DNA of 64,000 bases. Origin: JAUIAI01 sp050633665 (GTDB taxonomy: Bacteria; Pseudomonadota; Gammaproteobacteria; Burkholderiales; Burkholderiaceae_E). The notes below the pieces were generated by a model. That model ran no database searches and was not told where the DNA came from. It was given only the letters and a program-made list of their open reading frames with translations. Positions 51,826 to 60,171 of this stretch are shown here, piece after piece. A program made the position numbers and the translations under genes. Numbering within the stretch: position 1 is the first letter of the stretch; each line of letters opens with the position of its first letter. The stretch lies in NCBI GenBank assembly GCA_050633665.1, contig JBOEGY010000009.1:372001-436000 (forward strand). The letters run 5' to 3'.

Positions 51826-52340
51826 GTTGGCATAGTCTCCCGGGCAAATTGCTGAGCCTTGATCGGCCCACCAAAGACCTCCACAACCGATAGTATGGCC
51901 GGAAACAGGGTTCGTAGCTCTGCCGCGTCCGCACAACTGATGATGCGTAGCGCAAATGGCTCGCCGGCAGGGCCGACCAGGCGCAGCAAACGCACCAGAA
52001 TTCGGGCGCGGGAGCGACCAAATTCATCGACCGAGGCGGCCGCGCTCAGCGCACTGATTTGGTCCTGGGACGGCTGGGAGTTGTCGAGATGGGCGACTGA
52101 ACTGGCAGCCCGAATGAATTCGTTGATCTCCAGGATCGCCAGGTAGGCGCCCAGTTCACGCTCGGGGAAGATCTTGAGTAGCTGAACAGAGGTGCGAACA
52201 CCGTCAATAAGTAACAGAAGTTGACGGGTTCGCGGGCTCAGGCCGTAGCGGCGGGTTTTGAGTTCACCATGACCTTTTGGGGTCTTGACGAACGTCACGT
52301 CGGCAATGATTGGTGTTGAGCCGGCGGCAGGCTTGTTCAT
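51822..52340 (-). CDS. Hypothetical protein, first member of a tandem paralogous pair
   Basis: The 172-residue soluble protein has FVKTPKGHGELKTRRYGLSPRTRQLLLLIDGVRTSVQLL, a winged-helix-like N domain of about 75 residues. A second helical part ends REFGP-free, with EVFGGPIKAQQFARE. Its ATG overlaps the stop of the ferredoxin gene by one base (TGATG), and its stop overlaps the next start by 4 bases, so three genes are translationally linked. Function is unknown; a regulatory or c-di-GMP-linked role is speculation. Confidence 0.7.
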   Translation of the reverse strand: MNKPAAGSTPIIADVTFVKTPKGHGELKTRRYGLSPRTRQLLLLIDGVRTSVQLLKIFPERELGAYLAILEINEFIRAASSVAHLDNSQPSQDQISALSAAASVDEFGRSRARILVRLLRLVGPAGEPFALRIISCADAAELRTLFPAILSVVEVFGGPIKAQQFARETMPT

Positions 52341-52654
52341 CAGACCTTAAGTCGTTCGACGGGTTTGCCATTAACCAGGTGCGAGTCGATGATTTCATCG
52401 ATATCGGCCTCGTCAAAGTAGTGATACCAGACGCCGTCCGGATAAACCACGGCGACTGGGCCCAGCTCGCAGCGATCCAGGCAGCCGGATTTATTAACGC
52501 GCAGCTTGCCCTCGCCGAGCAGGTTTTTGGCCTTGGCCTGGGATTTGGCATAAGCCTGCAGGCGCGCAGCACCGGCATGAGCGCAGCAGGGCCGCTCGGC
52601 TCCGGGCTCGCGTTCATTCAGGCAGAAAAAAATATGGCGCTTGTAGAAGCTCAT
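52340..52654 (-). CDS. Thioredoxin-like [2Fe-2S] ferredoxin
   Basis: The 104-residue protein starts KRHIFFCLNERE with the first Cys, then PCCAH, and continues to NKSGCLDRCELGPVAVVYPDGVWYHYFDE. This is the CxxxCxxGP-type end of the thioredoxin-like 2Fe-2S family (COG3411). It is a small electron carrier of unknown partner. It is the first gene of a likely operon with the two paralogous hypotheticals and perhaps dacA. Confidence 0.9.
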   Translation of the reverse strand: MSFYKRHIFFCLNEREPGAERPCCAHAGAARLQAYAKSQAKAKNLLGEGKLRVNKSGCLDRCELGPVAVVYPDGVWYHYFDEADIDEIIDSHLVNGKPVERLKV

Positions 52655-52832
52655 CAGTGACCTTGTTGGTTGCCGCTAGATTATAAGAGTCCGATCGGCC
52701 CACGTCTCGGCAGATCGAAAATCAATGGCCTGGTTTTGCAGGGTTTTGCGCTTTTGGCCCCGTCGGTGGGAACTGGCTCCAAACCGTTATTATTCCCTTA
52801 TTACTCATTCGAAGAGAATCCGCGACATTCTG

Positions 52833-53726
52833 ATGACCGATAGCCCAGCCCCCATGACGCTGACACCGGCGCAAGCCGACTCTGGCCTTCTCAGGGCGAC
52901 GGCGTCTAACTTTGAGCTGCCCCTGCGGCAAGCTGGATTCGGACTGATAGAACATGTCGAGGTCACCGGCTCGACGAATGCTGACCTGCTGGCCTTGCCG
53001 TTTGGTCAGTCGCCCGGCGAGGCGGCGTTCCGCTGGGCAGATCATCAGCAAGCCGGGCGTGGTCGGCGCGGCCGCCACTGGGTGGACCGTCCAGGACAGG
53101 CTCTGACGCTTTCAATGGCTTTTGAGCGCGATACTGGTGCAGAGCAGTCGGCCGCGCCGCTGGCTGCTTTTAGCCTTGTTGCCGGTCTGATGGTGGCGCA
53201 GACGCTGGCGTCCAGCGGACTGGCTGGCGCCCCCCTGCAACTGAAATGGCCGAACGATGTCCTGATCGGTGGTAACAAGGTAGCCGGTATTCTGGTCGAG
53301 TTGAAGCAGCGCGGCCCGCTCCAGCGAATAGTCGTCGGCTGCGGCATAAACCTTTTCGCACCGGCGGTAGACCCGGCTGAGCACGCCGCTCTGACGCCCG
53401 GTGGTTTGTTCGGTGTCGCGACGCCGGCAACCGGGTCGGTCGGGTTGGCGATCCGGCAAAAGCTGGCTGTCCAGCTCGCCACCCGGATGATCGCCGCCCA
53501 TGCTGACTATTTCGAATCGGGGCTGGGGCCTTACCGGCAGTCCTGGATGGCTTGCCATGCCTACCAGGACATGCCGGTCAAACTGATTGATGGTCAGCAT
53601 CTTCTGGCTGAGGGGGTGTGCCGCGGCATAGATGAGTCGGGTTCGCTACTGGTCGAAACCTCTGAACGCTTGCAGGCGTTTGTTATTGGCGAGGTTTCTG
53701 CTCGTCCCGTGGGAGCGTTGTCATGA
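52833..53726 (+). CDS. birA: Biotin-[acetyl-CoA-carboxylase] ligase, catalytic domain only
   Basis: The 297-residue protein has GSTNADLLAL, QQAGRGRRGRHWVDRPGQALTLSM with the GRGRRG adenylate loop, and LKWPNDVLIGGNKVAGILVE. A C-terminal SH3-like domain follows. It attaches biotin to BCCP of acetyl-CoA carboxylase. There is no N-terminal helix-turn-helix repressor domain, so it should not repress bio genes as E. coli BirA does. The ATG at 52833 is used; a second in-frame ATG follows at 52854. Its stop overlaps the SPOR-like gene by 4 bases. Confidence 0.92.
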   Translation: MTDSPAPMTLTPAQADSGLLRATASNFELPLRQAGFGLIEHVEVTGSTNADLLALPFGQSPGEAAFRWADHQQAGRGRRGRHWVDRPGQALTLSMAFERDTGAEQSAAPLAAFSLVAGLMVAQTLASSGLAGAPLQLKWPNDVLIGGNKVAGILVELKQRGPLQRIVVGCGINLFAPAVDPAEHAALTPGGLFGVATPATGSVGLAIRQKLAVQLATRMIAAHADYFESGLGPYRQSWMACHAYQDMPVKLIDGQHLLAEGVCRGIDESGSLLVETSERLQAFVIGEVSARPVGALS

Positions 53727-54619
53727 TTTCCAGCCGTACCCTGTTGATAGGGCTCATTGCACTTAATCTGGTGGTTTTTCTCTGGCTGATGGGCTTGCTC
53801 CCGATTGGGGCTGGCTCCGAAAGAGACCCGGATCGCCTGATCAACCAGATAGAACCTCAAAAACTCGAACTGGTTCGTCCTGGGGGCGGTGACCTGTCGG
53901 GCTCGGCGCAGCCATCGCCGCAAACCGGCCGGACGCTCGCTACCGGCCCCGACAATTCCCTGTTGCAGGAGCCGCCGCCCCAGTCGTTCGATGCGCCCGG
54001 CCAGGTCTTAGGCCTGGGGCGAGAGGAGTTGTCGTCCGGTGTGCCGGGACTGGCCGCCGCCGCGGGGCAGATCGCCCGTGGCGCAGGCGCTTCAGCGGGG
54101 GCATTGACGGATCCGACCAGCCCGGTAGTGAAGACTATGGCCTCCCCGGCGTCGGCCACTGCGTCTGCAACAACCGACGACAGTTGTATTCTCTTTCCTG
54201 AGTCTGATTATCTCCAGGCTCGCCAGCAAATCGAGCAGTTTGTCCCCTCGCTTGCCCGGGCTCGGTTACGCCGTCTCGACGCCGGCAGTTATTTGGTATT
54301 TCTTGACCCGTTGGCCTCTTCCGAGGCGGCCAAAGCGCGCCGTGATGATCTCGTGAGCGCAGGCGTCCTCAATGCTCAGGTCATCACAACCGGAGCATTG
54401 CGAGATGGCATTTCGCTGGGCTTGCTGCGCACCGTTGGTGAGGCGGAGCGCCGCTTGCGGGAAGTCAATGCGCTGGGGGTCGAGCAGGCGGCGATTGGGC
54501 CGTTAAGTGTTGCCACCTCCCGCTACCGGGTCGAAATGAGTGCTGACACCGTTGTGATCGAACAATCGGTAAGGCCTGCGGCGTTGGCCGCCGGCATCGC
54601 CCTGGAGCCGTGCTTCTGA
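53723..54619 (+). CDS. SPOR-like envelope protein
   Basis: The 298-residue protein has one N-terminal membrane helix (about 7-28, LLIGLIALNLVVFLWLMGLL). A low-complexity Ser/Ala/Gly/Pro linker follows to about 150, then a C-terminal region resembling SPOR (YLVFLDPLASSEAAKARRDDL to ISLGLLRTVGEAERRL). Genes of this kind sit after birA or coaX in many betaproteobacteria. Periplasmic peptidoglycan binding is expected but the SPOR similarity is weak. Confidence 0.75.
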   Translation: MISSRTLLIGLIALNLVVFLWLMGLLPIGAGSERDPDRLINQIEPQKLELVRPGGGDLSGSAQPSPQTGRTLATGPDNSLLQEPPPQSFDAPGQVLGLGREELSSGVPGLAAAAGQIARGAGASAGALTDPTSPVVKTMASPASATASATTDDSCILFPESDYLQARQQIEQFVPSLARARLRRLDAGSYLVFLDPLASSEAAKARRDDLVSAGVLNAQVITTGALRDGISLGLLRTVGEAERRLREVNALGVEQAAIGPLSVATSRYRVEMSADTVVIEQSVRPAALAAGIALEPCF

Positions 54620-54632
54620 CTGAAGCGCCAGG

Positions 54633-55148
54633 TTATTCGCTGCGGATCTGGCGGCGGATTTTCTCGACCAGGCCGGTCGTCGAGCGCTGGTGTTCAAAGG
54701 GAATCGAGAACACCTTGCCGCCGCGCGCCCTGACCTGATCGCCGCCGACAATATCTGCGGTTGCCCAGTCGCCGCCTTTCACCAGAATGTCCGGCTGTGT
54801 CAGTTCAATCAGCTCGGCGGGCGTGTCCTGGTCAAACCAGGTCACGAGCGTGGTTGAGTCCAGAGCTGCTACGACGGCTAGGCGGTCGGCCAGTGCATTC
54901 AGGGGCCGCTCCGGGCCTTTGTTAAGCCGCCGTACCGAGTCATCAGTGTTCAGCGCGAGAATCAGACTGGTGCCCAGTGCTCTTGCCTGGGCCAGGTAAG
55001 TGACATGACCGCGATGCAGCAGGTCAAAAACGCCGTTGGTAAAAACGAGCGGGCGCTTGAGTGCTGGCAGATGACTGGCTAGTGCTTCAGGCGGGCAGAT
55101 TTTGCCCTCAAACGAAGGCCTCGGCAGCGCCGGGACGTCATCTGACAC
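54633..55148 (-). CDS. rfaE2: D-glycero-beta-D-manno-heptose 1-phosphate adenylyltransferase (RfaE2)
   Basis: The 171-residue nucleotidyltransferase has FTNGVFDLLHRGHVTYLAQA with the HxGH-type HRGH motif, LNTDDSVRRLNKGPERPLNA and LVKGGDW near residue 130. The C-terminus has FEHQRSTTGLVEKI. It makes ADP-heptose for LPS core synthesis and stands alone rather than fused to the kinase as in E. coli HldE, as is usual in betaproteobacteria. The organism is therefore Gram-negative with heptose-containing LPS. Confidence 0.93.
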   Translation of the reverse strand: MSDDVPALPRPSFEGKICPPEALASHLPALKRPLVFTNGVFDLLHRGHVTYLAQARALGTSLILALNTDDSVRRLNKGPERPLNALADRLAVVAALDSTTLVTWFDQDTPAELIELTQPDILVKGGDWATADIVGGDQVRARGGKVFSIPFEHQRSTTGLVEKIRRQIRSE

Positions 55149-55409
55149 AACGGTTCTCGCGAATCGCTTCAGGCGTTTTCAAGGCTTGTCTTCCGGTGGT
55201 TGGCTTGAATCGGGCGGGAGATTTTTCTCCCGGTGCGGCGCTAGTTTATCAAGGCCGGAGACCGGCCGCCTGAGTCCAAACCGGGCCAACCCGGTCACTG
55301 TCTATGTCAAACCTTCAAATCCAACGTATATTGCACCGATAGTCGCCAGAATTATCCGTATTGTTATAGACAGATCAGATCAGTATTGCCCAGGTGAAGC
55401 CGACGACCC
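55149..55409. promoter_or_regulatory. Divergent intergenic region between rfaE2 and the MerR-B12 regulator
   Basis: The 261-base gap includes the hairpin given separately and an AT-rich stretch at about 55300-55390. Repeated AT-rich blocks (GTATATTG, AATTATCC, TTGTTATAGAC) lie next to the merR-type gene. MerR-family regulators often bind their own promoters here. No exact spaced promoter was chosen. Confidence 0.4.
55215..55232. repeat. Perfect 7-base hairpin in the rfaE2 leader region
   Basis: CGGGAGA at 55215-55221 and TCTCCCG at 55226-55232 pair perfectly around TTTT. It lies about 70 bases upstream of rfaE2 and 180 before the MerR-type gene. It could be part of the rfaE2 5' UTR or an operator. 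No U-run follows in either direction. Confidence 0.4.
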
Positions 55410-56339
55410 ATGAATGACCGTTCTCTGGAGAAGCCCCTCTCAATGACCATCGCGGCGGTTGAGCGCGACACGGGAATTTCAAAAGACACGCTGAGAGTCT
55501 GGGAACGCCGTTACGGCTTTCCCAGCCCGGAACGGGATCAATTCGGCGAACGGGTTTATTCACTGGAGCAGGTCGATAAACTCCGGCTGATTCGTCGCCT
55601 GCTGGATGTGGGCCACCGGCCCGGCCGCATCGTGCGTTATCCAGTGGCGCAACTGCATCAGCTTGCCGGCCATACCAGCCACACCGTTAATGCTCAGGCT
55701 GGCCCGGATCAGGGGCTTGAACGATTCCTTGATCTGGTCAGAACCAACCAGATAGCAATCTTGCATCAGCAATTGAGCCAGACATCGCTACGGCTTGGTG
55801 TCGAAAAGTTTGTCACTGAAGTGGCGGCACCGCTGACTGTGCTGGTCGGAGATGCCTGGGCTCGCGGTCAGCTGCGAATTTACGAAGAGCATTTGCTGAC
55901 CGAATCAATCCGGGTCGTCATGCGCAATGCCATCAGCAGTATTCCGCGGCTGCAATCCGGGCGGCCACGGGTGTTGCTGACGACTTTCCCCAACGAGCCA
56001 CATGGTGTTGGTCTACTGATGGTTGAAGCGCTCATGACGCTGGAAGGGTGTCGATGTTATTCGCTTGGCACCGAGACACCGGTGACAGAAATCCTCGCCG
56101 CGTCGGCTGGCTTGGAGGTCGATATTGTGGCGCTGTCGTTTACAGGAGCCCCCAATCCGACCTTGGTTTCAGAGGGGGTGAATCAGTTGCGTGCGGAGTT
56201 GCCTGAGCCGGTTCAACTATGGGTAGGCGGCCGCTGCCCCACATTGGCCCGGCGTCCGCCCAGTGATATTGAGCTGATCACTGATTTAACCGAGATCCGG
56301 CCAGCCCTGGCCCGCTGGCACCAGGATCACGACGCCTGA
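55410..56339 (+). CDS. MerR-family regulator with cobalamin-binding domain (CarH/CarA/MlrA type)
   Basis: The 309-residue protein has a MerR helix-turn-helix at about 12-80 (TIAAVERDTGISKDTLRVWERRYG). A helical cap domain (about 100-185) carries the W-x9-E-H motif: Trp150, Glu160, His161. A B12-binding Rossmann domain follows with E196-x-H198-x-x-G201 (NEPHGVG). In CarH these residues hold adenosylcobalamin for light-dependent release from DNA. The residue after Trp is Ala151, where Thermus CarH has the upper-ligand His132 (from memory), so light chemistry may differ. The regulator is probably autoregulated from the gap upstream. It is convergent with the FIST gene. Confidence 0.85.
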   Translation: MNDRSLEKPLSMTIAAVERDTGISKDTLRVWERRYGFPSPERDQFGERVYSLEQVDKLRLIRRLLDVGHRPGRIVRYPVAQLHQLAGHTSHTVNAQAGPDQGLERFLDLVRTNQIAILHQQLSQTSLRLGVEKFVTEVAAPLTVLVGDAWARGQLRIYEEHLLTESIRVVMRNAISSIPRLQSGRPRVLLTTFPNEPHGVGLLMVEALMTLEGCRCYSLGTETPVTEILAASAGLEVDIVALSFTGAPNPTLVSEGVNQLRAELPEPVQLWVGGRCPTLARRPPSDIELITDLTEIRPALARWHQDHDA

Positions 56340-56341
56340 GT

Positions 56342-57514
56342 TCAGGGCTTGCCGGCTGGTTCAACAAACAGCGTGATAACGCCGGTGAAGCCGTAGATTC
56401 TCTCGCGGGCAATTTCACCGTTGGCGAAAAAACCCATGACAGGCACGTCGCCCAAATTGTGACGCAGAATTTCTGCCTCCGCGCCTTCGGTGCCAAAAAG
56501 AGCTTTTCCGCGCGCGACACAAGACACATAGTGAACGCCGAGAATACGCAATGATTCCGACTCCACTTCGTCGCGCAATTCAGTGCAGGCCCGTATCAAG
56601 TCGTTTCGCGCTGCCGCCCGGTCGCGGGTACAGAACAGCAGTCGGTTGCCGTTGGCGGGTTGGGCGGCAATAGCGAGCAGGCGGTTTTCAGGGTCGATGC
56701 CGACCAGGTTGCTGACCTGATAGTCGCCAAAGCCCAGTCGTCTGTCCTGGGTAGAGTCGGCCAGCCCGACCAGAAGACCATTGCGCAATCTCTCGGCTGG
56801 CAAGGCCCGCAGAAGTTCCTCGCCATTATGGGAATTGATTGACGATTTTTCGACGCCGAGGTCAGCCAGCAAGATATCAAGTGCAGGCTCTCCGTCCAGA
56901 CCCAGCACAAACTGAGCCCGGCATTCGGTAATTTCATGCTCTCTGGCCAGCGGCGCGCAACCTTGTGTGACTCGTGACAATACCCGGACGTCATCGCTGA
57001 AACCCACCCCTGACATGCCGCCACTCAGGCGCCGGTTATTCGCAATTTGGTTAGCCGTTGCGTCGCCGGCAGCCGTCAGTCCGCCAAACAGGTAGCCAGT
57101 CTGGGTGCGCCGTGCCAGTTCTTCAACCAGCGGGCCAAGCTCCTGAGTGGTTGGATCGGCATGAACCAGTGCAGTATGAGCCAGGCTGGTTAGTGGCGAA
57201 GTGCCGTTGAAAATCTGCCAATTGGTCGGTGACAGGGGCAACACCATGGCGACAACCGCGCTTTGGCCAGATAGTTCGAATTGATTGGCGATAATGCCAT
57301 CGGCAAAAGCCCCCACCCACTGAACAGTGGGCAGTTCGCTGGCGAGCGCGGCAGCAAGAGCCTCATAGGTGTCGGCCGCCTGTCCTGTGGCATAAATCAG
57401 GCCCAGGCAGCCGGCCGACAGATCAATCCCTTCGAGTTGGCTGACTAATTGCTGCGCCACGCTGTTCAGATCGTCGCCGGTCGAGTGCGCAAGCGCAAAG
57501 TTTTTTTGAGTCAT
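56342..57514 (-). CDS. FIST-domain signal sensor
   Basis: The 390-residue protein has an N-terminal FIST domain (AGCLGLIYATGQAAD, VGAFADGIIAN, LFGGLTAAGDA) and a C-terminal FIST_C domain from about 235 (LFCTRDRAAARNDLIRAC, GVHYVSCVARGKALFGTEGAEAEI, VMGFFANGEIA). FIST proteins bind small ligands such as amino acids or NO and relay to kinases or cyclases; no output domain is present here. It follows the PhaM-like gene by 24 bases, probably in one transcript. Confidence 0.85.
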   Translation of the reverse strand: MTQKNFALAHSTGDDLNSVAQQLVSQLEGIDLSAGCLGLIYATGQAADTYEALAAALASELPTVQWVGAFADGIIANQFELSGQSAVVAMVLPLSPTNWQIFNGTSPLTSLAHTALVHADPTTQELGPLVEELARRTQTGYLFGGLTAAGDATANQIANNRRLSGGMSGVGFSDDVRVLSRVTQGCAPLAREHEITECRAQFVLGLDGEPALDILLADLGVEKSSINSHNGEELLRALPAERLRNGLLVGLADSTQDRRLGFGDYQVSNLVGIDPENRLLAIAAQPANGNRLLFCTRDRAAARNDLIRACTELRDEVESESLRILGVHYVSCVARGKALFGTEGAEAEILRHNLGDVPVMGFFANGEIARERIYGFTGVITLFVEPAGKP

Positions 57515-57538
57515 GGCAGGCTGTCGGCAGTTAGCGGC

Positions 57539-58129
57539 TTATTTTTTGGACGGCCGTGCCGGAGACTTCTGTTTTCGCCCGGATGATTTCCCGGGCTTGT
57601 CGTCCGTTGAATTAAGCGCGGCACTGGCGACATGGGCAAATTGCTCTTGTAGCATCGCCCACCATTGTTGCGGGTCCATGCCCGATCCGGCAGGCGGGAC
57701 GGCTGTGTCGGGAGCCGGGCCCGCGGCCCCGCCGGGCGGGCTCGTCGCTTCTTGTCCCGGTGCTGATTGATGATTGGTAAACGCCTGTGAAAAAGCCGCC
57801 ATCAAGTCCATTGGATTCAGCGAGGTGCCTTCGGCGTCTGTTGATCCGGCGCCTCCGGAAAACGACTGGAAGGCGACTAGCGTCGCGCGCTGAACCTGTA
57901 ATGCCTGTATGGACGATTGCAACATATTCTGATTCAGGGCGAGCCACTGGGCAACCGCATTAAGGTCTTTGAGGCGCTGGTCGATTTCTTCAAGATCCAG
58001 TGTGGGCGCCATGGGCTGAGTGCCGGCAAACCCCCAGGCCTTCTGCATTGATTCCATGACGTCGTGCAGATTGCCGGCGCCGGGAATCCCGAAGGGCGAA
58101 TGAGACGGGTCTTTCGAGTCTTTGGCCAT
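57539..58129 (-). CDS. phaM: PhaM-like polyhydroxyalkanoate granule protein
   Basis: The 196-residue protein has DVMESMQKAWGF and DLEEIDQRLKDLNAVAQWLALNQNMLQSSIQALQVQRATL, the helical coiled-coil core of PhaM. The conserved GSGMDPQQWWAMLQEQF block follows, and a Lys/Pro/Ser-rich basic tail ends the protein (GRKQKSPARPSKK). In Ralstonia PhaM activates PHA synthase PhaC1, binds granules and DNA, and aids granule segregation. Finding it suggests the organism stores PHA, although phaC is not in this window. The Ala/Gly/Pro spacer is typical. Confidence 0.85.
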   Translation of the reverse strand: MAKDSKDPSHSPFGIPGAGNLHDVMESMQKAWGFAGTQPMAPTLDLEEIDQRLKDLNAVAQWLALNQNMLQSSIQALQVQRATLVAFQSFSGGAGSTDAEGTSLNPMDLMAAFSQAFTNHQSAPGQEATSPPGGAAGPAPDTAVPPAGSGMDPQQWWAMLQEQFAHVASAALNSTDDKPGKSSGRKQKSPARPSKK

Positions 58130-58222
58130 AGGGCATTATTGCATCGCTGAGGCGTTTGCGGCGGTTCATGTCCGCAACAGCGCTTCCGCCGGGTAAAGTG
58201 ATACTCGTTCAGAGGAGAAATC

Positions 58223-58687
58223 ATGTCAGATATCGAAAGCTTGCGCCGAATTCTCTCGCGTGCCAGAACCATCGCCGTTGTGGGCCTGTCGGCTGACTGG
58301 TACCGGCCCAGCTATTTCGCTTCCAAATACATGCAAGACCACGGCTACCGGATCATTCCGGTGAATCCCAAGTATGAAACCGTTCTTGGTGAGCCTTGTG
58401 TTGGCTCGGTACTCGATATCAAGGAGCCGGTCGATATTGTCGATATTTTTAGGCCGACCCAGCATGTCTTGCCGATCGCCGAGCAGGCTATTCAGATCGG
58501 TGCCGGTTGCGTCTGGCAGCAACTGGGTGTGCACAACACGGAAGCTGTTGAGAAAGTGCTTGCCGCCGGCATGGATTCAGTCGTCGATCGCTGCGTCAAA
58601 ATTGAGCATGCGCGTTTATTTGGCGGGCTTAATTGGGTTGGTGTCGATACCAAGGTCATTTCTGCCAAGCGGCCTAGGATTCTGTAG
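58223..58687 (+). CDS. CoA-binding (YccU-type) protein
   Basis: The 154-residue protein has TIAVVGLSADWYRPSYFASKYMQDHGYRIIPVNP, typical of the CoA_binding Rossmann family. VDIVDIFRPTQHV and DRCVKIEH follow. It is homologous to E. coli YccU and binds a nucleotide cofactor; the role is unknown. AGAGGAGA lies well before the ATG. It is divergent from phaM and precedes metY by 30 bases. Confidence 0.88.
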   Translation: MSDIESLRRILSRARTIAVVGLSADWYRPSYFASKYMQDHGYRIIPVNPKYETVLGEPCVGSVLDIKEPVDIVDIFRPTQHVLPIAEQAIQIGAGCVWQQLGVHNTEAVEKVLAAGMDSVVDRCVKIEHARLFGGLNWVGVDTKVISAKRPRIL

Positions 58688-58717
58688 TCAACTATCAATC
58701 TATCGGAGCAAGCGGCT

Positions 58718-60052
58718 ATGGCCGATCGAGAATTCGGATTTGAAACCCTTTGTCTGCATGCCGGTCACGTGCCTGATGCAGCGACTGGCGCCCGTGCCGT
58801 GCCAATCTATCAGACCACCTCTTATGTCTTTGATTCTGCAGACCATGCGGCCAGTCTGTTTAATCTGCAGACGTTTGGCAATGTGTATTCGAGAATCTCC
58901 AATCCGACTACCGCGGTCTTCGAGGAGCGGGTCGCGGCCCTGGAAGGTGGGCGCGCTTCGCTCGCAGCGGCCAGCGGCATGGCGGCGGAAATGCTCGCCC
59001 TGTTGACGCTATTGCGCCACGGCGATCATCTTGTTGCGGCCAGCACGCTCTACGGCGGCACGTATTCCCAGTTTGCGGTGACGTTTGAGCAATTCGGCAT
59101 TGAATGCACTTTTGTTGAACCTGATGAGCCGGAGAACTTCGCGGCGGCTATCAAGCCCAATACCCGCGCGATTTTTGCCGAAACAATCGCCAATCCACGC
59201 CTGAATGTGCTTGATATGCAGGCGGTTGCCGACATCGCGCATGCCCATGACCTGCCTTTGGTCATCGACAATACAATGGCATCCCCTTATTTATGCCGGC
59301 CGTTTGAGCATGGCGCAGACATTGTGGTTCACTCCGCTACCAAGTATCTCGGAGGTCATGGCACCACGATGGGCGGTGTGGTGGTGGAATCTGGCAAGTT
59401 TCCGTGGGACAACGGCAAGTTTCCCCAGATGACCGATCCCAGCAAGGGCTATCACGGCGTGCGCTTTTATGAGACTTTTGGTGATTTCGGTTTCACGATG
59501 AAAGCCCGTATGGAAACCATGCGTACGCTAGGACCAACCTTGTCCCCAATGAACGCCTGGTTGCTACTGCAAGGCATCGAAACCCTTCCCGTAAGAATGG
59601 ACCGCCATGTTGAAAACGCCTTGGCGGTTGCAACTTACCTGGAAAACGATCCGCGGGTGGCATGGGTCAACTACCCGGGCCTGGCCAGCAGTCGCTACCA
59701 TGAGCTGGCAAACCGATATATGCCACGCGGATGCGGCGGCATTCTGACGTTCGGCGTCCGTGCGCCAGGCGGGGGCTCGGACCCTGCGGCGCAGAGCAAT
59801 CGACAGGCGGCACAGAAAGCTGGTGAGCGGTTTATCGAGGCCTGTACTTTCATGAGCCATCTGGCCAACATAGGAGACGCCCGGACTCTGGTGATTCATC
59901 CGGCTTCAACGACCCATCGACAGCTGTCAGAGGCGGAGCAGATCGCGGCTGGAGCCTCTCCTGACCTGATTCGTTTATCGGTTGGTCTGGAGTCTCTTGA
60001 TGATCTTGTCTGGGACCTGGACCGTGCGCTGAATGCGGCAACTGTTGCCTGA
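58718..60052 (+). CDS. metY: O-acetylhomoserine sulfhydrylase (aminocarboxypropyltransferase)
   Basis: The 444-residue PLP enzyme starts with FGFETLCLHAGHVPD-like motifs and has QTTSYVFDSADHAASLFNLQ, YSRISNPTTAVFEERVAALEGG, and the PLP lysine in VHSATKYLGGHGTTMGGVV. It ends SLRLSVGLESLDDL-like. It condenses O-acetylhomoserine with sulfide to homocysteine. The window thus encodes two enzymes of methionine synthesis, this one and metC at 19918. GGAGCAAG precedes the ATG. Confidence 0.93.
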   Translation: MADREFGFETLCLHAGHVPDAATGARAVPIYQTTSYVFDSADHAASLFNLQTFGNVYSRISNPTTAVFEERVAALEGGRASLAAASGMAAEMLALLTLLRHGDHLVAASTLYGGTYSQFAVTFEQFGIECTFVEPDEPENFAAAIKPNTRAIFAETIANPRLNVLDMQAVADIAHAHDLPLVIDNTMASPYLCRPFEHGADIVVHSATKYLGGHGTTMGGVVVESGKFPWDNGKFPQMTDPSKGYHGVRFYETFGDFGFTMKARMETMRTLGPTLSPMNAWLLLQGIETLPVRMDRHVENALAVATYLENDPRVAWVNYPGLASSRYHELANRYMPRGCGGILTFGVRAPGGGSDPAAQSNRQAAQKAGERFIEACTFMSHLANIGDARTLVIHPASTTHRQLSEAEQIAAGASPDLIRLSVGLESLDDLVWDLDRALNAATVA

Positions 60053-60171
60053 GCGCTGCAATCTGACTCAGTTCGCGCGCGGATATGTGATTTTAATGGC
60101 ATTTGCCCGGTGAGTTGCGCCTAAGCTAATAGGAGCGAACGCCGGCGCTCTCCGGCTGTAATCCTGTCATC

